Source: Rhodospirillaceae bacterium (GTDB lineage: Bacteria; Pseudomonadota; Alphaproteobacteria; CACIAM-22H2). From it: a DNA stretch of 64,000 nucleotides. The notes beneath the pieces are model-generated. The model was not told the origin of the DNA. It worked only from the letters and a program-made list of their open reading frames with translations, and searched no databases. Numbering within the stretch: position 1 is the first letter of the stretch; each line of letters opens with the position of its first letter. The DNA lies in the NCBI GenBank assembly GCA_022843945.1, contig JALHMR010000019.1, positions 32,429 to 96,428 of the forward strand, read 5' to 3'. A program made the translations under genes and the position numbers. Shown one piece after another: positions 1 through 7,934 of the stretch.

Positions 1-515
1 TGGAGCCCGATGTAGAGAACGGCCCCGGCCGCGGCCACGGTCGCGTAGATCTCCTTGTGCAGGATCACCGGGATGTCGTTACACAGGACATCGCGGATGA
101 TGCCGCCGCCCGCCGCGGCAATGACCCCGGTGCTGACCGCGACCAGGGGAGAGGCATCGGCGGCCAGCGCCTTGTCGGCACCGATCGCGGCATAAAGCCC
201 CATCCCCAGCGCATCGGCCCACAGCAGCCAGGTTTCGCGCCGGTCCACATGCGGCGTGGCGACGTAGACGGCGACCGTCACCACCAGGCAGATGACGAGA
301 TATTCCGGTTGCCGGGTCCAGGCCACCGGATAGCCGAGGAGAACATCGCGCAGCGTGCCGCCGCCGATCGCCGCGACGATGCCGACCAGCACGAAGCCGC
401 CAATATCCATGTTCTTGCGCGCCGCCGCCAGGGCGCCCGACGCCGCAAGTGCTGCGAGCGCCAGCAGGTCGAGCCAGTAGAAAAAGACCGGCAGTGCGTG
501 GGCGTGATCATCCAT
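1..515 (-). CDS. TRIC/UPF0126-type membrane channel protein, C-terminus cut by window edge
   Basis: The reading frame opens at an ATG at 515 on the minus strand and runs off the left edge, so 171 residues are visible and the end is missing. Hydrophobic helices alternate with two glycine-rich loops that both end in Arg-Asp: IGGGTLRDVLLG at residues 50-61 and AAGGGIIRDVL at 134-144. This duplicated signature is typical of the UPF0126/TRIC family (YicG-like), inner-membrane proteins of two three-helix repeats that form trimeric cation channels in characterised members. The physiological ion here is unknown. It is the last visible gene of a minus-strand run after the YCII gene, 33 bp away. Confidence 0.85.
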   Translation of the reverse strand, partial: MDDHAHALPVFFYWLDLLALAALAASGALAAARKNMDIGGFVLVGIVAAIGGGTLRDVLLGYPVAWTRQPEYLVICLVVTVAVYVATPHVDRRETWLLWADALGMGLYAAIGADKALAADASPLVAVSTGVIAAAGGGIIRDVLCNDIPVILHKEIYATVAAAGAVLYIGL

Positions 516-548
516 GATACCTGCTCCCCCCGGTTTCTCTGATCGGCG

Positions 549-854
549 TCAGGCGGCCGGCAGGGTCGGCGACAGAACCGACCGCAGCGCGGGCGCCGTA
601 TACTTGGCTTCGAACTCGGTGATCTCGCACGTCGCCATGCCGCGCTGCAGGAACGGCGCCTCGGCCAGGACGGCGACCAGCCGCTCCCGGCCGATGCCGT
701 TGACGACGATGATGCCGCCGGCCCGCGGGACTTTCGCACCGACGACAAGGAATGTGCCGTCGGCCACGTGCTTGGCCAGGAAGGCGCGGTGCTCGGTCAT
801 CAGCTTGTCCATCTCGGACAGCGGCTTGAGGTTGTGAAAATTGAGGATGTACAT
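549..854 (-). CDS. YCII-related (YciI-like) small protein
   Basis: A 101-residue protein with the ferredoxin-like alpha/beta YCII fold. It has the early segment around KLMTEHRAFLAKH, a central glycine-rich strand (GGIIVVNG near residues 46-53), and a terminal strand preceding a Tyr. YciI-like proteins are small dimers; some catalyse dehalogenation or hydrolysis using a His-Asp pair, and many are accessory proteins of catabolic operons. His21 is visible in the first half, but the catalytic role is inferred. The ATG lies 4 bp after the stop of the upstream Bug-family gene, so the two are almost certainly co-transcribed. Confidence 0.75.
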   Translation of the reverse strand: MYILNFHNLKPLSEMDKLMTEHRAFLAKHVADGTFLVVGAKVPRAGGIIVVNGIGRERLVAVLAEAPFLQRGMATCEITEFEAKYTAPALRSVLSPTLPAA

Positions 855-858
855 CGCT

Positions 859-1821
859 CTACTCCGCCTTGAGGTTGGTGGCTTTGACGATCGGGCCGAA
901 CCTGGCCATGTCGCTGGCGATGCGCGCGGCGAGCTGCGCCGACGGCTCGGCGCCCGGCTCGGCGCCGATCGCCTTCAGGCGATCGCGCATGTCGGGCATT
1001 TGGACGTAGCGCGCCAGCAGGCTGCCCAGCCGGGCGATGATCGCCGGCGGCGTTCCCGCGGGAGCAAACAACCCGGCCCAGAAGGTCATTTCGTAGCCGG
1101 GAATGCCTGCCTCGGTCATCGTCGCGAGATTCGGCAGGGCGCCGACGCGACGGTCCGACATCACCGCGACCGCCCGCACCCGGCCGGATTCGATATGCGG
1201 CAGAAGCGGCGTGCTTTCCAGGATCGTCAGCTGGATCTCGCCGGAGATCAGCGCCGTGACCGCCGCCGCGCTGCCGGTGTAGCGCACCGTGGTGATGGAA
1301 AGCCCGGCGAACTGGTTCAGCATCTCGGCCGCCAGCTGCATCGAGACGGCCGAGGTGCCGTTGTTCAGCTTGCCGGGATTGGCCCTGGCGTAGTCGAGGA
1401 ATTCCCGCGGCGAGCGCACCGGCACGGCGGGATGGACGGCCAGCACCAGCGGGAAGAAGCCGATCGTCGAGATCGGCACGAAATCGCGCAGTGGATCGTA
1501 GGGCACCTTGGGAAAGATCAGCGGATTCATCATCAACGGCCCGCTCGAGCCGAGGAGCAGCGTGTGCCCGTCCGCCGGCGCCCGGCTGACGAGCTCGGCG
1601 GCGATCGTTCCGCTGGCGCCCGAGCGGTTCTCGACGACAACCTGCTGCCCCAGGTCCTCCGTGAGCTTGCTGGCCGCCACGCGCGCGATGAGGTCCAGGC
1701 CGCCACCGGCCGGAAAGCCGACCAGGATCTTGACCGGGCGACTCGGATAGGATTGCGCGACAGCGCTGCCGGCCCAGGCCACGGCCGCGGTCATCAGGAG
1801 CATCGCTATCCGTCTTCGCAC
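859..1821 (-). CDS. Bug/TctC-family periplasmic solute-binding protein
   Basis: About 320 residues. It has an N-terminal signal peptide (arginines, a hydrophobic stretch, then AVAQS) followed by YPSRPVKILVGFPAGGGLD, the characteristic first strand and glycine loop of Bug/TctC extracytoplasmic receptors. The second lobe with GTPPAIIARL and a C-terminal helix is also present, and the length fits the family. These proteins capture carboxylates for tripartite tricarboxylate transporters, but no tctA or tctB is in the window, so this is an orphan receptor, as most Bug proteins are. Two GTG starts are possible (1827 and 1821). I prefer 1821 because the purine-rich GGGGGAGG sits at a better distance from it. 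It follows the first MarR gene by about 25 bp. Confidence 0.85.
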   Translation of the reverse strand: MRRRIAMLLMTAAVAWAGSAVAQSYPSRPVKILVGFPAGGGLDLIARVAASKLTEDLGQQVVVENRSGASGTIAAELVSRAPADGHTLLLGSSGPLMMNPLIFPKVPYDPLRDFVPISTIGFFPLVLAVHPAVPVRSPREFLDYARANPGKLNNGTSAVSMQLAAEMLNQFAGLSITTVRYTGSAAAVTALISGEIQLTILESTPLLPHIESGRVRAVAVMSDRRVGALPNLATMTEAGIPGYEMTFWAGLFAPAGTPPAIIARLGSLLARYVQMPDMRDRLKAIGAEPGAEPSAQLAARIASDMARFGPIVKATNLKAE

Positions 1822-1846
1822 GGCCACCCTCCCCCGGTTGATGCGT

Positions 1847-2371
1847 TCAGGCCCTGGCGCGCTGGCCGCGTCCGGCCAGTGAATCGAAGTTGCGGCACAT
1901 CTGCCGGAGCGCCCAGCGCGCCAGCTCGACCGTCGGCTCGGGCACGCCGGCGATCGCCGCCTCGTTGACGGCGCGGACGGATGGCCAGATCAGCGAGAAC
2001 AGGCGCTCGCCGTCCGCGGTCAGCGTGATACGCGTCACGCGCGCGTCGCTGGTGTCGGTCAGGCGGTTGATCCAGCCGTTGCGCACCATCCGCTCGATGG
2101 TGCGCGACAGCGTGGTGCGCTCGATGTTGGTGAGCTCGGCCAAGGCGCTGATCGACAGGCGGTGGCGGCTGTAGAGCGACGCCATCACCCGCCATTCGGG
2201 CACGCGCAGGCTGACGGATTTCAGCGATACCGCGAGTTGCCGGTCGCGGCGCTCGAGAAGCTGGCTGATCCAGAAGAAGAGATGCTGCTCGAGCGCAAAA
2301 ACCGGGGCGTTGCCCGTCCCTTCGGACGAAGACCGGTCTTCATGCGCGGTCGGCCTGGTGCGTGACGACAT
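1847..2371 (-). CDS. MarR-family transcriptional regulator (copy 1)
   Basis: A 174-residue winged-helix repressor-type protein. The core has RVPEWRVMASL, the recognition-helix region LAELTNIERTTLSRTIERM, and the wing segment LTDTSDARVTRITLT, the usual MarR layout. I chose the ATG at 2371 over the upstream in-frame start at 2407 because GGGAGGTCGAT stands directly before it. It is closely similar to the second MarR protein (4496-5014), sharing long identical runs in the HTH and the C-terminal AVNEAAIAGVP segment, so the two are paralogues. It lies downstream of the dioxygenase genes and upstream of the Bug gene, separated from the dioxygenase by an AT-rich gap with operator-like palindromes. 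Confidence 0.9.
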   Translation of the reverse strand: MSSRTRPTAHEDRSSSEGTGNAPVFALEQHLFFWISQLLERRDRQLAVSLKSVSLRVPEWRVMASLYSRHRLSISALAELTNIERTTLSRTIERMVRNGWINRLTDTSDARVTRITLTADGERLFSLIWPSVRAVNEAAIAGVPEPTVELARWALRQMCRNFDSLAGRGQRARA

Positions 2372-2596
2372 ATCGACCTCCCTCAGCCCGGGAGGATCTA
2401 CCACCACTATATGTTCATATACAACTATTTTATATGCTTATGCATGCATTATAGGCCTAAAATAATGATATGTAACTATATTATATGTGTTTCCGGACAC
2501 AAACCATTTTCATTTGCACGTACATTTGCGGGCACGGTCACCGCCGATGGCCCGGCACCGGGCGGGCGCGAGGGTCTGTTCCTGATGGAAAAACGG
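2372..2596. promoter_or_regulatory. AT-rich gap with palindromes, likely promoter/operator of MarR copy 1
   Basis: This gap between two minus-strand genes is strikingly AT-rich from about 2405 to 2515 in an otherwise GC-rich window. It contains the perfect inverted repeat TATATGTTCATATA (2408-2421), ending 37 bp before the MarR ATG, the palindromic TGCATGCA near 2441-2448, and TAGGCCTA near 2452-2459. CATTTGC occurs twice, at 2511-2517 and 2523-2529, and the ten bases CATTTGCACG at 2511-2520 recur upstream of the second MarR gene (5135-5144). A GC hairpin at 2550-2563 may end the dioxygenase transcript. MarR binding is inferred. Confidence 0.5.
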
Positions 2597-3172
2597 CTAC
2601 ACCCAGGCCTGCAGCACGTACTCGTAGGGGCCTTGCGCGTTCACCATGTCGACGCGCTGCAGCTTGATACGCAGACCGTCTTTCGTGCGCCGCAGGTGAT
2701 GGATGTACGAGCCGGCGAAATGCCGTGTCGAATCGTTGCGGAACTCCATCATGTGGAAGCGCGAGCGCGCGACGATCTCGCCGGCACTCTCCTCCTCGAT
2801 AATGACATTGGCGACGACATGATTGGTGCCCCACGCCGTCTTCTGCGACCAGGCGCGCGGATGGCCGAGGCGCTTCAGGCGCACGCTCATCAGGTCGCGA
2901 TCCTCCCAGAAGATCGAGGGCACGCCGTCGCCGGTGGTCTGTTCCGGGCTGGCCGGCATCCAGTACATCCCGTCCACCGCAAAGAGGTCGATGAATTCCT
3001 GCCAGCGCTTATCGTCCAGGCACTCGGCCTGCCAGTAGAGGAACTGCTCGACTTCGCGTTTGGTGTCGCTGTCCCCGGCGCGTATCCGCCTGCGGGCCCC
3101 ATTCTTGCCGCCAGCCTTCGGCTTCACTGCCGCTTTCAGTATCGCCACGGCTTTACCAGGCTTCTTGGCCAT
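2597..3172 (-). CDS. Aromatic-ring-hydroxylating dioxygenase, beta (small) subunit
   Basis: A 191-residue protein with a basic N-terminal extension of about 35 residues (lysine- and alanine-rich), followed by the SnoaL/NTF2-like cone fold of Rieske dioxygenase small subunits. Recognisable parts are REVEQFLYWQAECLDDKRW, the FAVDGMYWMPASP segment, and the closing VDMVNAQGPYEYVLQAWV. In the family this subunit is structural and stabilises an alpha3beta3 hexamer. It begins 1 bp after the alpha-subunit stop, so the pair is translationally coupled. The long basic N-terminal tail is unusual for the family; an internal start would remove it, but no better start was obvious. Confidence 0.88.
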   Translation of the reverse strand: MAKKPGKAVAILKAAVKPKAGGKNGARRRIRAGDSDTKREVEQFLYWQAECLDDKRWQEFIDLFAVDGMYWMPASPEQTTGDGVPSIFWEDRDLMSVRLKRLGHPRAWSQKTAWGTNHVVANVIIEEESAGEIVARSRFHMMEFRNDSTRHFAGSYIHHLRRTKDGLRIKLQRVDMVNAQGPYEYVLQAWV

Positions 3173-3173
3173 C

Positions 3174-4484
3174 TCAGTTGGTTCCCATGTACTCGGTCCA
3201 GGCGCGGAACTGGTTGCGCATGGGCTGCTCCGAGGTGCCGATGACCGAGGTGACCACGCCGTTCTCCTCCGGATCCTGGCCGGCGTTGCGGTGGAAGCTC
3301 ACCCAGTCACCGCCGTTCGACGACAGGCCCTGGTGGCATTTCCAGAAATTCCACAGGTCGTCGGCGTTGACCATGGTCGAGGGCGAATTGACCAGGTTGT
3401 AGTAGCCGAGCGCCCTTCGATAGATCGGCTCGGGCGCGCCCTTGAGGCGGAAATGCCAGATCTCGGTCAGCGTTTTGTCGACGCCCAGCGGCCGCACGGC
3501 GCGCAGCTGCTGCAGCGCCGACTGCACCGACAGGCCGGGATAGAGCAGCACGTGGTGGATATTGACCCCGAGGATCTCCTCCATCCGCTGCTTGCCGTAG
3601 GCCTTCTCCATCACCCTTTCGTAAGCCAGCGTGTCGGGATCGCGCGGCCGCAGGCCCATATAGCCCGTGAGGATGCAGTGGCCGTGCCTGTAGCCGAGGG
3701 TCCGGAACCCGTCCCAGCTGGTGATCGGCGTCGCGAAGGCCGAGAGGAAGTGATAGGCGAGCGGCGCGTCCTTCTTGTTCTTCTTGAATTCGTCCTCGAC
3801 CGCGGCCGCTGCGCGGCCGGTCGATTCATGCGTCACCGCCGGGTGCAGCGCGTCGAGCTGGTTTTCGAGAAAGATCTTCCAGTTCGAGTTCTGGATGACG
3901 CGGAAGCAGGTCGGCACGACCTCGACCTCGCCCTCGGGCGCGCGGTCGCACATGTCGTCGAAGGCGACCTTGGCCGGGCCCAGCCAGTCGAGCAGCGACG
4001 GGCCCCCATCCGCCAGGCTGGCGAAGACGAAGCCGCGATAGGAGGCGACGCGCGCCGCCGGCTTCATGCTGCAATCGGGATTGGCGATCGACAGGCGCGT
4101 GCCCTCGTAGCCCTTCTCCAGCGGGATGGCCTTGCAGGTGCCGTCGGTATCGAACTGCCAGGAATGGTAGGAGCAGGTGATGCTCTTGCCGACATTGCCC
4201 GAGCGGTCGCCGTAGAGCAGGGCGCCGCGATGCGGGCAGCGGTTGTAGAGAACGCGCACCGACCGGTCGGAATGGCGGGTCATCAGCATCGGCTGGCGGC
4301 CGATCTGCACCGTCCAGTAGTCGCCGACATTCTTCACCTGGCTCTCGTGTCCGACATAGGTCCACACCTTGTTGAAGATGCGTTCCATCTCGAGCTCGAA
4401 GATGCCGGCGTCGGTGTAGACGCCGCGATGCACGCGGTCGGGCTCCACCGCCTTGCGCAGATCGAGACCCAGATCGACTCCCAT
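3174..4484 (-). CDS. Aromatic-ring-hydroxylating dioxygenase, alpha subunit (Rieske)
   Basis: A 436-residue catalytic subunit. The Rieske [2Fe-2S] ligands are Cys83-Pro-His85 and Cys104-Ser-Tyr-His107. The mononuclear iron site is visible as ENQLDALHPAVTH (Asp211, His214, His219), so both cofactor sites look intact. The family adds O2 across an aromatic ring, taking electrons from a reductase and often a ferredoxin; neither is encoded nearby. The ATG at 4484 is preceded by GAGGGAGAGGAG, and the gene starts 11 bp after the stop of MarR copy 2, implying one transcript. The substrate cannot be read from the sequence, though neighbours in carboxylate uptake and hydroxy-acid oxidation suggest an aromatic acid. 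Confidence 0.92.
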   Translation of the reverse strand: MGVDLGLDLRKAVEPDRVHRGVYTDAGIFELEMERIFNKVWTYVGHESQVKNVGDYWTVQIGRQPMLMTRHSDRSVRVLYNRCPHRGALLYGDRSGNVGKSITCSYHSWQFDTDGTCKAIPLEKGYEGTRLSIANPDCSMKPAARVASYRGFVFASLADGGPSLLDWLGPAKVAFDDMCDRAPEGEVEVVPTCFRVIQNSNWKIFLENQLDALHPAVTHESTGRAAAAVEDEFKKNKKDAPLAYHFLSAFATPITSWDGFRTLGYRHGHCILTGYMGLRPRDPDTLAYERVMEKAYGKQRMEEILGVNIHHVLLYPGLSVQSALQQLRAVRPLGVDKTLTEIWHFRLKGAPEPIYRRALGYYNLVNSPSTMVNADDLWNFWKCHQGLSSNGGDWVSFHRNAGQDPEENGVVTSVIGTSEQPMRNQFRAWTEYMGTN

Positions 4485-4495
4485 GCTCCTCTCCC

Positions 4496-5014
4496 TCAGG
4501 CGACGTCGCGCCGCGACTCGGTCGTCGCCGGCGCATCGAAATTGCGGCACATCTGCTCCAGCGCCCAGCGCACCAGCTCCACCGCCGGGGCCGGCACGCC
4601 GGCGATCGCCGCCTCGTTGACGGCGCGCACCATCGGCCAGATGCGGGCGAAGAGGCGCTCGCCCTCGGCGGTCAGCGCGAGAAGCGTCACGCGCGCGTCG
4701 CTGGTGTCGGTGAGCCGGCTGATCCAGCCGGCCCGCACCATGCGGTCGGCCGTGCGCGACAGGGTGGCGCGCTCGATATTGCTGAGGTCGGCAAGCTCGC
4801 TCATCGACAGGCGCTGGCGGCTGTGGAGCGAGCCCAGCACGCGCCATTCGGGCACGCGCACGCCGGCGGGCTTCAGCGCCGCGGCCAGCTCCCGGTCCCG
4901 GCGGACCAGCAGCTGGGTGGTCCAGAAGAAGAGATGGCGATCGAGGGAGAATTCCGGCCCCGCCCCGGTCCCGGAGGTGCCCGCCTCGTGGGTCTCTGAA
5001 GTCTGTCGCGCCAT
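4496..5014 (-). CDS. MarR-family transcriptional regulator (copy 2)
   Basis: A 172-residue MarR protein with the winged helix RVPEWRVLGSL, LADLSNIERATLSRTADRM, and the wing LTDTSDARVTLLALT. It is a paralogue of copy 1 (1847-2371). It is the first gene of the operon that continues into the dioxygenase alpha and beta genes, so it probably controls them in cis. The start ATG at 5014 follows GGGGAGGGCC. Upstream, 5015-5230 separates it from a divergent alpha-hydroxy-acid dehydrogenase gene, so the regulator may act on both directions. Confidence 0.9.
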   Translation of the reverse strand: MARQTSETHEAGTSGTGAGPEFSLDRHLFFWTTQLLVRRDRELAAALKPAGVRVPEWRVLGSLHSRQRLSMSELADLSNIERATLSRTADRMVRAGWISRLTDTSDARVTLLALTAEGERLFARIWPMVRAVNEAAIAGVPAPAVELVRWALEQMCRNFDAPATTESRRDVA

Positions 5015-5230
5015 GGTCTAGGCCCTCCCCGCCCCGTCGATACGACCCCGAGCGTGGACCGAGATATGTGCGAATCCAAGCATTTTAGCGGGACCTTACT
5101 GGTAAAGTCAGCGTTTAATCTACCTAAACACTTGCATTTGCACGCAAAAATCCCTCCCTGGGTTGCCGTTGCGCCGGCCGCGCCGGTCGATATCATCCGC
5201 GCCCACAACATACGGGCAGATCGGAACACC
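5015..5230. promoter_or_regulatory. Divergent promoter region between MarR copy 2 and hydroxy-acid dehydrogenase
   Basis: A 216-bp gap between divergent genes. TTTGC-AC-GCAAA forms an inverted repeat at 5137-5148, and the ten bases CATTTGCACG (5135-5144) are identical to a site in the gap before MarR copy 1. That makes this the best candidate for a shared MarR operator. An open frame begins upstream at 5054 in the dehydrogenase frame, but its residues do not resemble the family, so I treat this stretch as non-coding. Confidence 0.45.
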
Positions 5231-6400
5231 ATGCTGGGACTGGTACGGGCGTCGGAAGTCGCGCGCGCGCAATCGATCATGGACCTGCGCGGCCTGGCGC
5301 GCCGACGGCTGCCGCGCGCCGTGTTCGACTTCTTCGACGGCGGCGCGGAGGACGAGCAGACGCTGGCCGAGAACCGCGCCGCCTTCCAGCGCACCCGGCT
5401 GATCCCCCGCGTGCTCAACGATGTCTCGGCCGTCGACTTGTCGACCACGATCCTCGGCGTCCCGTCAGCGCTGCCGATCTGTGTCGGCCCGACCGGCGCC
5501 GCGGGCTTCGGCGGGCACGGCACCGACGTCAACATCGCCCGCGCCGCGGCGGCGACCGGCGTCCCTTACGCGCTCTCGACCTCGGCCACCGCCTCGATCG
5601 AGCGGATCAAGGAGAATGCCCCCGGCCGGCTGTGGTTCCAGGTCTACATCCTGAAGCAGCGCGAATTCACCAACGGCCTGATCGACCGCGCGCGCGACGC
5701 CGGCTACGAGGCGATCATGGTCACCGTCGACCTCGCCGTCGGCGGCAAGCGCGAGCGCGACCTGCGCAACCATTTCGGCATACCCTTCGCCTACACGCCC
5801 AAGAACGTCTGCGACTTCGCCTCGCGCCCGCTCTGGGCGCTGTCCATGCTGCAGAAGGGCACGCCGCAATTCGAGAACCTCGCCGGCTTCGTGCCGCAGG
5901 GGGCGAGCGCCTCGCAGGTCGGCTCCTCGGTCGGGCGCAACTACGATCCGTCGTTCGACTGGGAGGCGCTGAAGGCGATGCGCGACCGCTGGCCGCGCAA
6001 GATGCTGGTCAAGGGCATCTCGCATCCGGCCGACGCCGAGCGCCTGGTGAAGATGGGCGTCGACTGCGTCGTCGTCTCCAACCACGGCGGGCGGCAATTA
6101 GACGGCGCCATCGCCTCTTTAGACGCGCTGCCCGCCGTCGTTCAGGCGGTTGGCGGCAAGGCCGAGGTGATCGTCGATGGCGGCGTGCGCCGCGGCGGCG
6201 ACGTGGTCAAGGCGCTGGCGCTGGGCGCCCGAGCGGTGATCGTCGGCCGGGCGACGCTCTACGGGGCGTGCGCCGGCGGCGAAACCGGCGCCCAGAAGGC
6301 GCTGACCATCCTCACCGACGAACTGCGCCGCACCATGCAGCTCTGCGGCATCACCCGCATCGATCAGATCGGACCGGAGCTGATCGCGCGGCGGCCCTAA
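5231..6400 (+). CDS. FMN-dependent alpha-hydroxy-acid dehydrogenase (L-lactate/mandelate type)
   Basis: A 389-residue TIM-barrel flavoprotein that oxidises an L-2-hydroxy acid to the 2-keto acid. Family landmarks run in order: DLRGLARRRLPRAVFDFFDGGA at the N-terminus, PTGAAGFGGHGTD, WFQVYILKQR, VTVDLAVGGKRERD, VKGISHPADAERLVKMG, the catalytic-His motif SNHGGRQLDG (near residue 285), and the FMN phosphate-binding DGGVRRGGDV and GRATLYGA. The length matches LldD. I chose the ATG at 5231 because the residues before it are not family-like. The substrate may be lactate, mandelate or a related aromatic hydroxy acid; the neighbouring dioxygenase operon would fit an aromatic route, but that is inference. 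Confidence 0.88.
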   Translation: MLGLVRASEVARAQSIMDLRGLARRRLPRAVFDFFDGGAEDEQTLAENRAAFQRTRLIPRVLNDVSAVDLSTTILGVPSALPICVGPTGAAGFGGHGTDVNIARAAAATGVPYALSTSATASIERIKENAPGRLWFQVYILKQREFTNGLIDRARDAGYEAIMVTVDLAVGGKRERDLRNHFGIPFAYTPKNVCDFASRPLWALSMLQKGTPQFENLAGFVPQGASASQVGSSVGRNYDPSFDWEALKAMRDRWPRKMLVKGISHPADAERLVKMGVDCVVVSNHGGRQLDGAIASLDALPAVVQAVGGKAEVIVDGGVRRGGDVVKALALGARAVIVGRATLYGACAGGETGAQKALTILTDELRRTMQLCGITRIDQIGPELIARRP

Positions 6401-6480
6401 CTGTCATGCCCGCGGAAGCGGGCATCCAGACTCAGATTGTAAGGGGCGCGCTTCGCGCGCGATATTCTGCTGGATCCCGG
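6401..6480. repeat. Interspersed palindromic repeat (CATGCCCGC...GCGGGCAT type)
   Basis: Right after the dehydrogenase stop, TGCCCGCGGAAGCGGGCATC forms a stem (6407-6426). It is followed by GGCGCGCTTCGCGCGC and closed by CTGGATCCCGG at 6470-6480, which mirrors the CATCCAG near 6423. This organisation is typical of the short dispersed repeats found between genes in many alphaproteobacteria. It separates two convergent genes and probably adds no protein-coding capacity. Confidence 0.6.
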
Positions 6481-6490
6481 ATCGGCGCTC

Positions 6491-6512
6491 GACGCGGCCT
6501 AAAGGCCGCGTC
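6491..6512 (-). terminator. Hairpin overlapping the mnmE stop codon
   Basis: GACGCGGCC-TAAA-GGCCGCGTC is a perfect 9-bp stem with a 4-base loop lying between convergent genes; its right arm overlaps the mnmE stop codon. There is no T-run on either side, so it may be an intergenic stabilising or Rho-independent-like hairpin rather than a classical terminator. Confidence 0.5.
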
Positions 6513-7887
6513 ACTTCCCGATGCAGAACTCCCGGAAGATCACGTCGAGCACGTCTTCGACGCCGACCCGGCCGGTGATCTTGCCCAGCGCCCGGGCGGC
6601 GAGGCGCAGATCCTCGGTGATCAGCTCCGGCGCGATCTTGCCAGTGGCCGCCCCGGCCAGCGCCCGGTCGAGCGCGCCGACGCAATCGGCCAAAGCCTCG
6701 CGGTGACGCGTGCGGGTGATGATCGGCGCGCTGGTGCCCACCGCGCCCAGCCGGTCGGCTACCTCGCGCTCGAGCGTGGCGAACAGCGCGTTGATGCCCA
6801 GCCCCGTCTTGGCCGACAGCGGATGCACGGCATGGCCGCCCAGCCCCGGCACGCCGGCGGTCACCAGGTCGATCTTGTTGGCGACCACGATGGTGTCTGA
6901 ATCGGCGAGCCTGGCCACCGCGGGATCGACCTCGCGCTCGCAGCCGTCGAGCACCAGGATCTTGAGATCGGCGGACAGGGCGCGCAGCAGGGCGCGGCGG
7001 ATACCCTCCCGCTCGATATCGAGCTGCGCGTCGCCGCTGATATCGGAGAGATCGCGCAAACCCGCGGTGTCGGCCAGGATCACGGGATAGCCGTTGAGGT
7101 CCATCTGCACTTCGATGACATCGCGCGTGGTGCCGGCGGTGGCGGCCACGATCGCCGCCTCGCGCTGCGCCAGGCGGTTGAGCAGGCTCGACTTGCCGGC
7201 GTTGGGCGGGCCGATGATGGCGATCGACAGGCCCTCGCGCAGCCGCTCGCCGCGCTGATCGCCGAGCTGGGCACGGATCTCCGAAGCCACCGTGGCAAGC
7301 AGCGGCCGCAAGCCGGCGATCATGCCGCCCGGCACGTCGCCCTCGTCGGGGAAATCGATCTCGGCCTCGGCCTGGGCGAGCGCGGTGACCAGGCGCACGC
7401 GCCAGGACTCGGTCAACCGCCCGAGCTCGCCCGAGAGCTGGCGCAGCGCCTGCTTGCGCTGGGCCTCGGTGTCGGCGGCGATCAGGTCGGCCAGGCCCTC
7501 CACCTCGGACAGGTCCAGTTTGCCGGCATCGAAGGCGCGGCGCGTGAATTCGCCCGCCTGGGCGAGGCGCAGGCCCGGGATGCCGCCGAGCGCCTGCAGG
7601 ACGGAAGCCAGGACCGCCCGGCCGCCATGCAGATGGAGCTCCGCGACATCCTCGCCGGTAAAGCTGTTCGGCCCCGGGAACCACAAAGCGAGCGCGTCAT
7701 CCAGCACCTCGCTGCTGACCGGATCCTGAAGGCGGACGCGCTTGGCATGGCGCGCCGCCGGGCGCCGGCGCCGGGACAGGATATCGAGCGCATCGCCGGC
7801 CTTCGGCCCCGAAACACGCACCACCGCCACGGCCGCCCTGCCGGTGGCGGTCGAGGGCGCATAGATGGTGAGACGGTCCCCGCGCAT
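6511..7887 (-). CDS. mnmE: tRNA modification GTPase MnmE (TrmE)
   Basis: A 458-residue protein of normal family length. The N-terminal tetrahydrofolate-binding domain starts DRLTIYAPSTATGRAAVAVVR. The central G domain has G1 GPPNAGKSSLLN (near residue 225), G3 DTAG and G4 ANKID. The chain ends in the invariant FCIGK, whose Cys is needed for catalysis. With MnmG it installs the cmnm5 group on the wobble U34 of certain tRNAs. mnmE normally stands next to mnmG, rsmG and parAB in alphaproteobacteria, but here the next gene downstream is an unrelated convergent dehydrogenase, so the block is broken. rho, another usual neighbour, lies 13 kb to the right. Confidence 0.97.
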   Translation of the reverse strand: MRGDRLTIYAPSTATGRAAVAVVRVSGPKAGDALDILSRRRRPAARHAKRVRLQDPVSSEVLDDALALWFPGPNSFTGEDVAELHLHGGRAVLASVLQALGGIPGLRLAQAGEFTRRAFDAGKLDLSEVEGLADLIAADTEAQRKQALRQLSGELGRLTESWRVRLVTALAQAEAEIDFPDEGDVPGGMIAGLRPLLATVASEIRAQLGDQRGERLREGLSIAIIGPPNAGKSSLLNRLAQREAAIVAATAGTTRDVIEVQMDLNGYPVILADTAGLRDLSDISGDAQLDIEREGIRRALLRALSADLKILVLDGCEREVDPAVARLADSDTIVVANKIDLVTAGVPGLGGHAVHPLSAKTGLGINALFATLEREVADRLGAVGTSAPIITRTRHREALADCVGALDRALAGAATGKIAPELITEDLRLAARALGKITGRVGVEDVLDVIFREFCIGK

Positions 7888-7934
7888 GGCCTCTCCTTAT
7901 AGGACTGGGGTATAGGCCCAGCCGGCCCCCCAAG

